Shown: piece after piece, positions 1-12,261 of the stretch
Layout: each line of letters opens with the position of its first letter
How positions within the stretch are numbered: the stretch's first letter is position 1
Source of the DNA: Hymenopellis radicata
Lineage: Eukaryota; Basidiomycota; Agaricomycetes; Agaricales; Physalacriaceae
Direction of reading: 5' to 3'
Assembly: GCA_015501595.1 (NCBI GenBank)
Contig: JADNRX010000280.1
Location: forward strand, 1-64,000
Length of the DNA: 64,000 nt
The notes under the pieces: generated by a model
Databases searched by the model: none
Told to the model about the DNA's origin: nothing
The model's input: only the letters and a program-made list of their open reading frames with translations
Translations under genes and position numbers: made by a program

Positions 1-265
1 TACTGCTGGGTGCAATATAACGTAAGTGCAAGTTTGAACATATAGTAAAACAGACACAGATACAAGGCCAAGGGTCGGTGATGTCACCTACACGCAGAAT
101 GGCGCAACAAGGTGAGCCAGAGTACGCTTCTTGTGTAGTTCAACGTTGAAGCGATGTCCTAGCCTCCTCCATTTTCTATCAAAACTACTTGCCTCAAATG
201 AAGAACTAGTATTTGCAGACCCATCGGCCGTCCGAAGTTGAATAAGCTCAAGCGCTTAGTGGATC

Positions 266-1714
266 GTGATTTCGGAGGATCTTCTGGAATATGCAACTCG
301 TCTTTGCCTTTTAGGCTTCCGCAGGCATTCCACACAGCCTGGAGACCGCACCTTGATAGTAACCGAAATGTACAGTAGCAGTCGTCAGTCTCGCACCTCC
401 AGTCGGTATTTCTCTCTAACGCTTGTCGGTGATTTGCAGACCATCACAAAGAATGCCGCTCAGATATACTAGGTACAGTCCTTTCCTCGCCTCCCGGCGC
501 TGCCTCATATTGATTATCTGCGCAGAAGCAAATTGCGCCACATCTGCTGCACGAAAACAGCGAAGAGAAAAAGAAGAACAAGTCATTTCGTTGCAAGCCA
601 GGATTCAGTCGCAGATCGATCTACTCAGAAAGCGCAGGGAACTGAATACGTGTAGTACATCTTATCATCCTTTCAACTAAAGCTAACGCCTGGAACGTAG
701 CCATGAGCAGGTCGCGTCAAGCTGCCGAGGATAAGGTCGCCGAGCTGGAGATCAAGCTCAAGGAGAAGGATCAGAATGAGCTCCTCATGAAACGCAGGGA
801 ATTACATATGCGTAGTACGTCTCTTCACTGTCCTTCCAGCTGAAGCCATTACACGTAACGCAGCGATAATCGACAATAACCGCATGTTGCGCAAGGCTGC
901 TGAAAACAAGGCTGCTACGCTAGAAATCGCCCTTAAAAAGAAGGATGAAGCAATCCAAGAGCGCAACCAGAAGATCGAACTGCTGCGCGGGACCCGAATG
1001 CTACCAAATGTGCGGCTACACGGTAAGTAATCGACGTGTCGAATCATCACCGGCTAACAGAGACGTACGACCAGATGCAAACGAAAAACTGCAGCAAGAA
1101 AAGGAAAAACACGCACAGACGTCGCGAAGTCTGCGGAATACGATGGTAGAGCCTCATCCACTGTCGGCTAATCCTACTCTTTCTAACAGTCACACTGCGA
1201 TGCCTGTAGGACAGACACATACTCCTACAAGAGGAATACCAGGCTCAAGGTGTTCGTCTCCAGATGGCTGGACGCGAGTTGGCTGAGAAACGACAAGGTA
1301 TTTCCTTCCCAGTTACTATTAGTACTGAACCCAAAGTCCTTCAAGCCTTCGAGAACCTGCGTGCCCAAAAGGATAGAGAAATCCACGTACAGCTGCAAAT
1401 CCGCGAAAACACGATCCAGGAAATGAAATCTAAGAATACACAGCTGGAGAAACAGTTATGTTCTCGCGATAAACAGATCTCCGGTTCGAATCATTTCTAG
1501 TGATTGACTAGTACTGTGTGCTGACTTGACTTTTCCAGATCTGGAACGTAACAAGGAGTTCCAATATCTCAATCGGAAGAAACAGTACGAGGAAATCTTG
1601 CTCCTGAAACAGCGTGTCGAAGAGCTCGAGGAGGCCTCGTCAGGATTTGACGGTGCATCTTGGGATGATGAGTGTTTGCCGGCAGTGCCTGCGCGTAAGA
1701 GAAGGAGGTCTTGA
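266..1714 (+). CDS. Coiled-coil protein with repeated short exons (5' end uncertain)
   Basis: No enzymatic family is recognised. Conceptual splicing gives a highly charged, Lys/Glu/Gln-rich chain made of short exons separated by about 50-nt introns. Exon pieces near 530-658, 701-811 and 863-1021 read as helical heptads (for example EDKVAELEIKLKEKDQ). Later pieces near 1264-1490 and 1538-1714 continue the coiled coil and end in a basic, nuclear-signal-like tail (PARKRRRS) before the stop at 1714. Two successive exons end in almost the same peptide (KRRELN and KRRELH) and are followed by similar introns, so at least one exon-intron unit looks duplicated. The true start may lie left of 266 or outside the window. 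It could be a structural or scaffold protein; function is unknown. Confidence 0.5.
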
Positions 1715-1772
1715 TAGGGGAGATGCTCATGGCCAATCGCGAGCTTAATCTGACATTAGCCTCGTTATACAA

Positions 1773-3813
1773 CAGAAATTCTTTGGGTTACGGGCATGCG
1801 TGGTTGAAGGACCGGGAGTTTAGGTGCTCAGTAGCCATACTGATTTCAATAAAGCTTGATACAACTGAGACACTAGACAATAAGGCCGAGGCAAGTGCGT
1901 CGATCGGGGCGCCGCGGCGTACCGGGCCGCATCCCTGCTTGCCTTTCGCCACCATCATCATGTACAACCTTCAATGCAGCGCCCGCCCCGTGCATGTTTC
2001 TTTACTACAGAACTGTCCATAATCTGACTATTTCCAAAGAACAGACACCACCCTAGGTACACCCAAGCTCGTCTCTTGACTACACATGATGTCCAAGTAA
2101 AAGGCTGGAGTCCCCGACCACTGAGCCGACACCTATGCATCCGAGCCGCCCGCGTTCATTTCCCAGTGCGCTTCAACGAATATGTAGAAGCAGAACTGTA
2201 TGGCTGAACCGATATCTATGCGACTCTTCATATGGCCAACACGTCTGGAGCGCAACGCGCTTGGCAAAGGCAGAGTCGGAAATTCTTCACTAGTTGAATG
2301 GGATGGTTCGGCTACGACTGGTCATGTACGCGCTCGCTCAATTTCTATGTCCACCAGTCGACTAGACGGCTTCCGGAGTTGGCGGAAAATGATCATAGTA
2401 TTGATTGAATCCGGCTTTGTGTAATTCGTCTTCTGGGTCTGTTTCTCGCCATTCATTACGAGATCCCGGTCTAAATTAAATCTCAGGGTGTTCACGTACT
2501 TCCCATCTGTCGGAGGCCCGGTAGTTTTCAGTTTCCTCCGATCTACGGTGCTTAATTCTGTCGGAAATCAGATCGTGGTGAGTTTTTGTTGATGTTTCAA
2601 ACTAAGCTAGGCCTCACACAGGTGATCATTATGACAGGCTTATATCCTCTTGCGATCATCATCTTCGTGCAACGGTAGCCAGCAGCGCTTGCTGCACAAG
2701 TAGGGCGTGTTTACGGAGCGTAGCTGAAGCGTCTGGTTCACTGTCCCCGACTCTGAGCGTGCAAAGCACTCGGGATCATCTATCCACCTCCGATACCGAG
2801 ACCACCCTTGGCATATTGTAGCATGAATCAAACTCTACCGGACTAAAACTCTGTATCAGTAAGTACGCTGGGTAGAGTAAGACTAAAATCCAAGCCACTT
2901 CTACGATGCTTCTCATGGCCCTCCTTGTTCCTCTTTTGGAAGGACGAGCTGCTTCTATCGTTAGCGCGGCTGTATGAAACGCGGTTCACTGGTAGTCTCT
3001 TTTCGAACAGAGGTAACTCGCGTGATCGGGTATTTTGGGTTGCCCGAATTGACAAAAATTTCAAAAGATTCAACATCTACGATGCATTGTAACTCGTTGT
3101 CTCTCGTGACGCGTTCCCTAAGACTTTTTCAGGTTTCCGCCTTCAGATCCTAACCATTTGGAGCGCAATCGACCTTTTCTTTCTTCCGCGGACTATACTC
3201 TTAGTGTCCTTCGAACCTGATGGCGTTTATTGCCTCAGATTTTTTTCAAAATTTCTTGACTCCAGCACTGGTATACAACCAGAAAGAGACAATGTCTACA
3301 AACTGTGTGCAACCTGTTCGCGGAAACGCGTTCGTGCAGCACCAATGCTGCATTGGATGCGACCTTGTCCAACAGCTCACCGTCTAGATTGAAGGTGCGG
3401 CTGTGGTATCTATCAAACATCCGATGTTACCGTCTGATTAGGTCGCTCTTGAATTGCCTCTTTGCAGGATCCCTTGTTTCAATAACACTTCTTTTTCGGA
3501 TTCTTCTGGGGCTCGCTTCGCCACCATCCAGGACCGTTTCGAACACGCTTCTCGACGGAATCCAGAGCCTAGTAAAAGTACACTAGCGCCTGCGTTACGT
3601 CTCCTCGCTCGTCCGACGCACGAGCGCACGATGTCGCATATTCTCAATCCCTTTGGTCTTTATGTGAGTAGGTACCCTCGCGGTGCAGAGTTAATATTTT
3701 GCTGAGGAAGGTGCACTTTCTCTAGGCATTCCGAGGAATCAGAGTACTAGGCCCTACCAAAGCGTTTGTTATGTCAACTCAACGACACCACGCCGAGGGA
3801 TGACAAAAAACCG
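1773..3813. other. No recognisable gene
   Basis: Only short unsupported reading frames occur here on both strands. I see no conserved motif, tRNA, long repeat or convincing splice-linked exon series. Confidence 0.5.
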
Positions 3814-3815
3814 TA

Positions 3816-4361
3816 CTATTAGTTATTTGTTAACGACTGAATTCGGTACCGTTTTCAGTTATTATGCTGTGTTTGCAATTTCTTCGACAAAAAACAACTA
3901 AAATCGGTAACCCTTGTACATAATGACTAGAATTGGAATGATAGGTGCGCCCGACCCGCTATTTCCTTATTTGGTAGGACGAAGGGTCCCCGATGTGGCG
4001 CAGTTTGTGGTGATTGATGTATTCCGGTTAGGATTGGGTTAGGTTGGTTAGGCGGGAGGTTAGGGTAGGTTGGGGACGCTTCGGCGCGCCCTAGCGCGCC
4101 CTACACTTAGGCTTCGGTTCCCGAAGCCTAAGTTCTCGGGGTTAGGGGTTCGGGTTCGGGGTTCGGGTGGTGGGAATATATCTTCTCGGGGGTCTGGGGT
4201 CTCCCCAGCACTTGGTTCAGGCATTTCCGCTCACTGGGTCAGCCCGGACAGTGCGTCGGGAGGTGCTGTACCAATTTCAGTTATCGGGATGCCGGCGAAG
4301 CCCTGTCTCCCCGATTTCAGTTATTTTACACATTTCAGTCAATGTACATAATAACTAATAG
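3816..4361. mobile_element. MITE with terminal inverted repeats and TA target-site duplication
   Basis: The left end reads CTATTAGTTATT and the right end is its reverse complement. Each end is directly flanked by TA (3814-3815 and 4362-4363), as expected for Tc1/mariner-type insertion. A sub-terminal GACTGAA also recurs in inverted orientation. The 546-bp element has no transposase frame, so it is non-autonomous. Its centre holds the G-rich tract and the perfect hairpin listed separately. Confidence 0.7.
4022..4178 (+). repeat. G-rich GGTTAGG-like tract and perfect 13-bp hairpin inside the MITE
   Basis: Positions 4026-4075 hold many GGTTAGG/GGGTTAGG-like blocks, and 4138-4176 hold GGGTTCGG-like blocks, so four-G-tract folds are possible. 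Between them, 4105-4117 and 4121-4133 form a perfect 13-bp inverted repeat (ACTTAGGCTTCGG, 3-nt spacer). The tract resembles TTAGGG telomere units but is irregular and internal. Confidence 0.6.
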
Positions 4362-4363
4362 TA

Positions 4364-5113
4364 CGTATTTTGTATATACTCCACCACGCCTGCAATGTGA
4401 TGGTTATAGAGGAAAGTCGCGTCGTAAAGGCACCTCATCGCGCGTCGCGGTGCAGTTCCAGGTTTCGGGACACGAGTGGTTGTCGTGTCAACTGATGCGA
4501 CGTCAGTGGAGATCAACCATGTATGGGCCCCCTGCATGTCGACTAGGATGGGATTATGAGAAAAAGGCCAGAAGTTCAACGACTGGTTCACGTGTTCACG
4601 CGGCTCAGCAAGCCAAATGTTCCTTGCTCCTCGCATGATCTCGAAGCACTTATGCCATGGGCAACGGCGCTAATAGTAACATCCTATCCTTCGTGCTTCC
4701 GATCACGCATGAAACACGTTGCTCTGAACTTGTGCCGGTGAAGTAGAACAAGAAATGGATTCTCCAACCGTGCCTCGAGTTTCAACCTTGATATCTGACG
4801 CCTCAACGTCTTGTTGAGCCTGATGAAGATTCTGGGATGCGCGGGCAACTCGAGTATGACCACCGCCAGTGGCGCTACTCCTGGCGCTACTCTTGAACGG
4901 TATTGCTTGGGCGCAGTTCTCACGGCTGTGAGATATCGACGAAGAACCCTGCCATCACATAGGCGCGTGCCCGTATGTTTCCGTTTCCCAATGTAGTTCT
5001 GCTCATGGACCATTGATGTCGGGAAACAAATATACCTCAGGTTCGAAAGAGTTGAGCCCGTTCCCAAAGGACTACTCCCGGAGGAGAGCCACTGGCGGGT
5101 TACTGGCGAGCAG
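4364..5113. other. No recognisable gene
   Basis: A 127-codon minus-strand frame (4684-5067) is open but shows no domain, no signal and no splice partners. I do not call it. Confidence 0.4.
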
Positions 5114-5120
5114 TATTTAA
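5114..5120 (+). promoter_or_regulatory. TATA-like box of the DPBB gene
   Basis: TATTTAA lies 83 nt before the ATG at 5203, a plausible distance for a fungal core promoter with a pyrimidine-rich leader (CTCTCTC...CTCTCTCAG) between them. Confidence 0.45.
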
Positions 5121-5202
5121 ACGAAGAGGTTTGAGCTCTCTACTCATCACCAGCTCTCTCAAGCTTCAGTGCTCTCTCAGCCTTCACAGCCCATTTACAA
5201 CC

Positions 5203-5648
5203 ATGGTCTTCTCTTTCTCCAAGCTTTTGGCACTCGCCACTCTTATCAGCGCCGCCCAAGCCTTCAGTGGTGACGGTGCGTTCGTTCTTCACCTAGTTCG
5301 TCTCATGCTGACGTCGGCTAGCCACCTACTACCTTCCCAACGGTGGCTACGGCGCCTGCGGACAAAAACTCCAGAACTCAGACCACGTCGTCGCGTTGTC
5401 CTCCGCGCAATACAACAACGGCGCTAACTGCGGACGCCACATCAAAGTTAACTGTACATTCATCCCACAGACCGTCGCGATTTGCATCTCACAAATGACT
5501 CCTAGACAATGGCAAGAGCGTTACTGCCAAGGTTGCTGACCTCTGCCCGGGATGCGCCAGTGGATCTGTAGACCTTGCTGAGTCTGCCTTCAAAGTCCTC
5601 GCTCCCTTGGACAAGGGCCGCATCCGAGTGACGTGGAACTATGTTTAA
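5203..5648 (+). CDS. Secreted RlpA-like double-psi beta-barrel (expansin-like) protein
   Basis: Three exons (5203-5275, 5322-5453, 5506-5648) splice into a protein of about 115 residues. Residues 1-20 (MVFSFSKLLALATLISAAQA) are a clear signal peptide. The mature part carries the DPBB hallmarks: TYYLPNGGYGACG near the N-terminus, a central NCGRHIKV block, and the C-terminal VADLCPGCASGSVDL with AF..LAPLDKGRIRVTW. The four cysteines and the aspartate of the VADLCPGC block are present. Small single-domain proteins of this kind are abundant in Agaricomycetes, act outside the cell and are grouped with expansin-like/barwin folds; enzymatic activity is not established. All three exons are intact and in phase. 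A TATA-like box lies upstream. Confidence 0.85.
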
Positions 5649-6487
5649 ACGAGTGTATTCACACCAAGTCCTAAACCATAACGTTAGGGTACCCGGTTGT
5701 AGAGTTCGAACTACATAGGTCTCCTCAGACTCCCACGTTGCCTTTGCCAGTGTATAAGCCAGTTCAATCAGATCCTTCATACGGGCTTGACGAGGTAACA
5801 CGATGAACACATACCCAATGTGACTGTTCCAGACGCCGTCAGCGGCTTGCCATTGTGTATCGATATCCTCCGGGCGCGGCGCGGTGATCTTCGAGGCATA
5901 GAACCTGTCCCGTACGCGATGGCAAGAATCTATAGCGGCCTCTTAGCCACTACACCACGAGCCTTTGGACGGTCAGCGCATCGCGTTACCACCGTCGTTC
6001 AAAGGAAACGTTGCGAAAGGCATCCTACTCGCTTCATCAAGCGAAAGGGCATGTCGGAATGTCCTGATGGATTTGTTCGCGCTCGTCAATACTAAGGTCT
6101 TCCCCATAACCGCACCGACACTCGAGACAGTATCCCTAGAGAGTTTCAGCATTCGTGGCGTTAGCTATGAGAGAGACCTGTACCCGACGCCCATGAATTC
6201 GATCTGAACATTCGACAGAATGCTGAAACCCGCACTGAGGGCACACCGTTTTCGTCGTCGCGGGTATACAATCTGTAGGCGAATGAAACTTGCTCCTCAT
6301 TATCCCTAGCCTTGAGCACTTCTATACTGGAACGCCAAAAGCCGCCGGAGACCCACAAAGCTTGCAAAAAGCAGTAAATAATGTTAAGATGTTTCCGAAA
6401 GCAATTTATTATTTGGCTGAAAATTTTCCGGAAAAAGATTTACTCGGCACGCCACATTGCAAAATGAGTGATCAATACAGAAAGCAT
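5649..6487. other. No recognisable gene
   Basis: Short frames on both strands (for example 5820-6207 plus, 5502-5810 minus) show no domain or conserved motif. Nothing is called. Confidence 0.4.
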
Positions 6488-6574
6488 TCCGATACGGGGA
6501 ATCGAACCCCGAGCTGCCGCTGAATACATGCATGCGATGAAAGGCGGCAATGTTAGCCGTTACACCATATCGGA
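6488..6574 (-). tRNA. tRNA-Glu (UUC) with a 16-nt intron
   Basis: Read on the minus strand from 6574, the 87-nt gene has a perfect 7-bp acceptor stem (TCCGATA/TATCGGA) and a D-arm with TGTAACGG. Its anticodon stem is GCCGC/GCGGC and its T-arm is CGGGG-TTCGATT-CCCCG. The loop reads C-T-TTC-A followed by a 16-nt insertion (genomic 6522-6537) before the last loop base, the canonical 37/38 intron position. The anticodon TTC decodes GAA. The mature length is about 71 nt before CCA addition. Confidence 0.93.
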
Positions 6575-6671
6575 CGGAACTTGAACATCAGCCAACCATA
6601 TCTTCCTTTTAATGTCCGGAAACCTCTCTTTTACTTATTATCAACTGCATAGAATACAATATTCCCTACGC

Positions 6672-9647
6672 CTAACGTCTCTGCATCGCCTTCGCAGCTA
6701 CATTATCCGCCGTCGGTAGCATCCCCGCCGCTTGAGGCACCATCGGGTGCGCATGCCCATGATGCCTCGCCCCAATCATCTCCAACTCCTCGAGCAGCGT
6801 CTGATGACGATACGCCAATCGCCCGTTAGGCACGTTCGTCTGCAAAATCCATGTTATTAAAGATAGAAAGGAAGCAAAGACGGGCGCATTTACTCTGGCG
6901 ATATCATTCCCAGCGACACCTGGAAGGTACCACTTATGCCCAATCCAGTGCCGCTTAAGCTCCATCTCGAACCCGCTCTGGATAACCGAGTTGCGCGCGA
7001 GTTCGGCGAGGGAGCTTTGCGGCAGTTTATAGATCTGCAGCGAGTCAGCTTCACTTGAGCCACGGTACCCCCGGAGACTCACATGCGCAGCGACGCTGTA
7101 TTCCTCCAATAACGGTTCCTAAACAACGTCCATGAAGCGTCACCATTACATCCGCCAACTATGGAACATACCTTTGTGAAATGGAACTGCAGCGGGTCAT
7201 CCGTGCTCAAGCTCACATTCAGCCCAGTTTTGAAAAAGTCCGGGAGTGGGTTCCTCTCATACGTCAAAAACAGCGCATTGTTGCTGAGGGGACTCATGGC
7301 GATGCCGATTTGCTTCAAATAGAAAAGGTACTGCAGTGCGGGAACCTTCCGAAGGAGAATCCCGTGGGAAATCGAGTGCGACGTCAAGAAGGCAGAGGTA
7401 AGATGGTCCGTGTCGCCTGCCTCGCCGCAGTGCGGGCGGAACACGAAGGTGTCTTGAGGACCGCAGTATAAGCGAGGAACCATTGGAGAGGAAATACTTA
7501 CTGAAACCACGTTGACGACGCCAGTTGTTCAAGCTCGCCATGTTGGCAAACATGTAGTAGACCCTAGGGGAAGAGTCAACGAGCAAGAACATGCGGAGAC
7601 AGTGCATCTACCAGTAGGAATATGGCGGCGACTGATCGGTGTTCCATACTCGTGGGTACGGGAACTTCTTGTATATCCGGCGTTCTGCCTTGGACTCGTC
7701 GTCAACTGTATCAAAGCCAATGACACGATGAAGGAAGACGTGTAACTCGGGGTGCGTCCTGGGATCCTTAGTAACCTCAAACAGCGGCTTGAACACATCT
7801 ACAAGCGTCTCAGCTCGAAGGGCGCTATAGGCAGAAGGTCAATAACTCACTAACGACGATATCCTCAAACTTCTCGACAGAACCGTTCATTTTGTACACG
7901 TCATACAGACGAGGAATCTGTATGAGCCATCGAACGTTGTGCGAGTAGAGCTTGTGGTTCACGATCCATTTGGCCAATTTATCCCACTCATCCATCGATC
8001 GGCCGTAGATGCTAATGCGCCATTCGCAATTCTAACTCCATATCAACAGCCTATACCCGAGATCTGGAAGCGACAGTTACCTGATACTTGCTCTGTTCCA
8101 AATCGGTCATGACCTCTGCGAAATAAGGTTAACTGGTGATGAAGGAGACCTGACACATTCACACCTTTCGTGAGTTCGGCCAAATATCGTCCGTTGATGA
8201 AGTTGTCTGTCTTTAAAAAGATTTCCCGGAGGCGCGACTCTCCGATAGGATTGTACTTTAGGTTGAACTTGTCAAACCGATGGAATGAGTCGTTATGAGC
8301 ATGCATGTCAAGGGTGTCGATAGACAAATCGTACGCCGTGAGGCCGAGCGAGTCAAAGACCTGTTTGAGCGTGAGCTCAGCTCCATCACGGTAAATAACG
8401 ACATCGTCGGGGCTGCGCTTCATCTTGGACTTGATAAAGCGCAATAAATGCTTCTGGTTCATACTGCTGGAGTGATGAACGTGGGTATCGACTTTACGGA
8501 GGTTGTAGAAGTCTCTTCAAGGCTCGTCAGAGACGTGTTTGAAAAGAGAACAGGGATAGTGCACCTGTGAGGAACACGCTTCATATCTGCCAGCTCCTGA
8601 TATTCGTTGAGAAGGGTGTACATATCAAATTTGCTCGACAGGTAGCGGAGTCGTCTAAACGCAAAGCTTTTCGTGGGTCCATCTGATATGACGCCGAGGA
8701 TATAGTCTAAATCGACGAAATACTCTCTGATGGTTGGTATATCGTAAAGTGGGGTTTTTTCGTCACCTGTACAACTTATTAGTAGGCATTGGGAGAATAT
8801 CTGGGACCAACGCGTACTCTTCTCCGGGTCATAAACCTGGTAGACGCCCTTGTCGTCGATATCAAATGTCCAAGGATGTTCCCGGGGATACTGCAATCCT
8901 CGAACCTAAACTCCTTGGAAGCATGGGTACCATCGGTGCTGATTACTTCGTCGTCCTTCCAATGCCAATGGGGCGGGGGTGGACTGGGGTAGACTTTCCA
9001 GGGCTCAAACGGTGGTTGTGCAGTGGCGTCCGGTTCGTCCGGGATGGCCACGTCTGGCCGAACGCCGTTCACATCGGCGCACTTGCTAGAGAAGCCCTTG
9101 AAGTCCTGGTCGTGGTCCTTGGGGTTGTCCCGAGACGTTGACGCGACTTGAGAATATATTTGTCACGAAGGTCTAGACAGCGCTGGAGAGACTGGAAGAG
9201 ATGTGCGAGTTCGAGGTTTAATGGAGCCTCTGTATCTCGTTAGCCATTTCGTTCAAGGTTGAGGCAAGGTCTTGTACCGGGGAGATGTCCCTCTAAGACA
9301 GACTTTTCTAGGATTTCCTCGTCCTCGTCTATAATTGCGCTACCACCGTGATGATCACCAGCTGCAGAACCAGTCATACCGGGGCCCAGAAAACCGTGCA
9401 CAAAAGAAGCGGCACCCTCAGAGTGCGCGTCCGATCCTCGTCGATTAGCCCAGATTTTTTCGTCAATCTAGACAAGGCTTCAACAGTCCGTCTTTTGTTA
9501 TTGCAGACACTGCCTTACGTGTTGCTGGTGGCGTTCTTCAGGATAGCCGAAAAAACCGTCTCGGGATTCCGGAATCGCCAAGGGAGGTGTTCCCCTGCCT
9601 GTGGGCATAGATGTAGATTCTTCAGAGGAATGCTGGGAATGGGTCAT
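6672..9647 (-). CDS. AMD1: AMP deaminase
   Basis: Catalyses AMP to IMP plus ammonia in the purine nucleotide cycle. After splicing about ten ~50-nt introns the chain carries the family signatures in order: [39 protein letters not shown], the metal-binding [81 protein letters not shown] and the C-terminal [15 protein letters not shown]. The catalytic His and Asp motifs are all present. Two single-base frameshifts interrupt the N-terminal third: at 9129-9131 (between RLG and DNPKDHD) and at 8881-8883 (between CSIPG and HPWTFD). Each is cured by one extra G in the coding-strand GGG. A third apparent shift near 9250 is an ordinary 48-nt intron. The start is uncertain: ATG 9647 is chosen, but an in-frame ATG lies at 9884. 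Confidence 0.9.
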
Positions 9648-10844
9648 TTTGTGCAGATGATGGCAGGAAGCAGCTCGCGATCTTGTGCCACGTTCTTCGG
9701 TGATCGGCAATATAATTTCAAATTGCTTGGCAGCTAAATTTGGACCTTTGCCTCGAGCTATGACTTGACCTAGGGTTGAAAGGCGCGCAGACAGCTTCCT
9801 CTTACTTATATTCCGTCCTCGTCGTCTTCGCCGCCTGCTTCTAGCTGCGCATTGTAATAAATCGAGGCTCTTCTCTCCTCTCATGTGCTCACGACGCTAC
9901 CCTCTGAATCACGTCGGCTGCACATTCTCCTCTAGACATTCCGTCTCGATCCCGCCTTGTCTCACAGAACATCTTTGGTGTCTGAATCTCTCTGTGATCC
10001 TCGTGAACACCGTGCGCCGATTCCTTCACTAAACTGTAGCTAGTAAGACCATTATTCCCTGGCGCTCGTGTTCCTTTTTACAGCAAGCGAGGCGTGCCGT
10101 ACGCGTTTACCATAGGAAGACTTCGTTGCGCAACATTCAAAGGACACTAAGTACGACGTAGTTGCCAGTTGGATCATCGAAGACTCTGAGAACGCGACAC
10201 ATACTCTCTCACTCAGGCTCGTTCATGTGGTGTTCAGTGGTCCTCTGACTCGAGACCTCCAGATCCAATTTTACGTGAAGTATAACTGACCATCTGTGGA
10301 CCTACGGTAACCTCGAGCCTTAGTGAACATTTCGTTAGGCATTGGGGTCATTGACTGTCAGTGATTCGGATTGACTCTGTCAATTGTCAAAAATCAGCCT
10401 ATTGAATGTCTTCAAATTTGTCTAACGAGAAAAGCGAGAAGAGATAGCCGCGACCGCCGAAAAGCTGAAGCTGTGGCCACCTGCACCCAATGTCAGTCAA
10501 TCCACCTCAATATCTATCAACAGCATTGGGAAAGAAGTGCCAAATAACAGGATGGATTGAGTCCTGTTGATCGATATGTTGGATCGTGCCAACCGCGATC
10601 AACCAGTCCCAACGGACAGCACAGAGGAGCCTTAACTGCGCTAACATCATTATCGTTGGGTACACAGCTAACTCATCTAAGCAATCCTAGTACTATATTC
10701 GTTCACAAGTCCGGAAAGTTGCGAGATTATACTTTGATACGTACAGCTAGTACTTACTAAACCCACTTTAGACCACGATAGGAAAACAGTCCGTTACTGT
10801 ACATTCTTCTAAGCCCCATACAGAAAGAAGTCCTTGCTCGCGCT
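9648..10844. other. Intergenic; nothing recognisable
   Basis: Contains the AMP deaminase upstream region (possible N-terminal extension to 9884) and no supported gene between about 9900 and 10840. Confidence 0.5.
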
Positions 10845-12261
10845 TCATGAACTCGCACGCCGCAATATAACTATAATCCCATCCGAATGAGCAGAGAAGA
10901 TCGCATCCACAACTACCGAATCGTCCGGCGACTCTTGCGGGGGCGTCACACGCACTACCGTCTTCGCAGGCCGTGGCCCAAGGACGCTATTCCTCCGATT
11001 GTTCTTCGCGCGCGTGTTCCGGCCCCCATTCCGGATCCGCGGCAACGGTTCGGGAGACGGTCTGTACACTCACATGAGCACAAGACCTAAGCAAAAACGA
11101 GGATGGGAAACGCACTCCTCCGACTCCCTGGCCTCCTTCAACAGCGCAAACTTGCCAAACCCAAAACCGCCATCGCTCGGCTGCCCCGTCTCGTTAACTC
11201 CCCAGCCTTTGACGAGATTGATCCAGTCCCGGACGTTCGTCTCGGAATTCCGGGATACGTAGTCGAAGAAGCTGCGCCCCAGACTATCGCCGGAGTCGAT
11301 GAGCAGGTCATTTGAGCAATAAAGGATGTTGCAGCGCAGCGTAAAGCGGTCGAGGATTAATGCGGTGCGAAATGATTGAGAAGGGAGATGGTTGTAGGTT
11401 ATCTCTGAATTGTTGTCCTCGTCGTCGTCGTCGAACATGCGTGGGCTTGGTGGTAGTGGCGAAGGGTCGTGCCACCGCTGAAAGCGTCAGCACAGTGTGA
11501 AAGTAAAGGAATAGGACGTACTCGAAGCTGGAAAGACTCGGATACTGGTGCGAGAACGGTGATTTCCTGCGCGGTGGAAGCGTTATGCAGGGCCTTGGCA
11601 CCAGGACTAGCAAAGGATACGCTGCCAACGACGACGTTGTGCACTATCGTTCTGTTGGAATGTTGAAACGTCGGTGTTCGGGGGAGGCGAGCAGAGCCTA
11701 CTACTGACCTGGACTAGTAACGAACGTCAATGAATGTGGGCTAACATGGGGGCAATACTCACAACACTGCAGAGGACGTAGCCCTTGTATGGGTCCTTAT
11801 GTCGCATCCGGAGATATACAAGTGCCGCGGCTTTATCACCCTTTATGGTGTCGCTGCTGATCGTGAGCAGACGCGACGGCAGGAGCAGGCAAACTTCACT
11901 GGTGCAATTTTCGTACACGCATCGATTCGTCGGGGTGTACGAGCTCGATAGACGGATGACCATACAGTTCATTGGCTTCGAATCCTGTACTCGTGTGTCA
12001 GGTTCGCCAGAGTCAACAGTCAAGCTACGCACCTAGTAAATCGACCACACTGTCGGTCATATAAAGCCATCTCGCCTAATTGTAGGCGATGAGCATTCGC
12101 TGTTTCCTGAGGGCCCAGGACACTTGTACCTCTTGCGAGAAATCGACGATGCCAACTTGAACTGCATTAGCCTCCGTCAACACAAGTCTCAATAACTCAC
12201 TGAACGAAAGGCATGGCGGGGTTGAATCAGTCATCGTAGCCTGAGACGATGCCTGTACCAT
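10845..12261 (-). CDS. White-Collar-type PAS-domain protein
   Basis: Splicing joins exons into an N-terminal PAS unit: VGIVDFSQEARWLYMTDSVV then LLGFEANELYGHPSIELVHP then KAAALVYLRMRHKDPYKGYV. This resembles the PAS of White-Collar-like fungal regulators. After a VVVGSVSFAS linker and an acidic stretch (MFDDDDEDNN) comes a second conserved region containing RFTLRCNILYCSND, SFFDYVSRNSE and KGWGVNETGQPSDGGFGFGK. The C-terminus ends VVVDAIFSAHSDGIIVILRR. No GATA zinc finger and no LOV-type NCRFLQ flavin motif is visible, so it is unlikely to be the photoreceptor itself. It could be a PAS partner or signal sensor. No frameshift was needed. An alternative start (MTDSTPP) lies 10 codons inside. Confidence 0.75.

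Noticed and set aside
4022..4178. Interstitial telomere
   Set aside because: TTAGGG units are irregular and enclosed by MITE terminal repeats.
9230..9300. Apparent double frameshift near the AMP deaminase N-terminus
   Set aside because: A 48-nt GT-AG intron (GTACAAG ... GGCTAAC ... ACAG on the minus strand) joins GHLP to [11 protein letters not shown] in frame, so no lesion is needed here.
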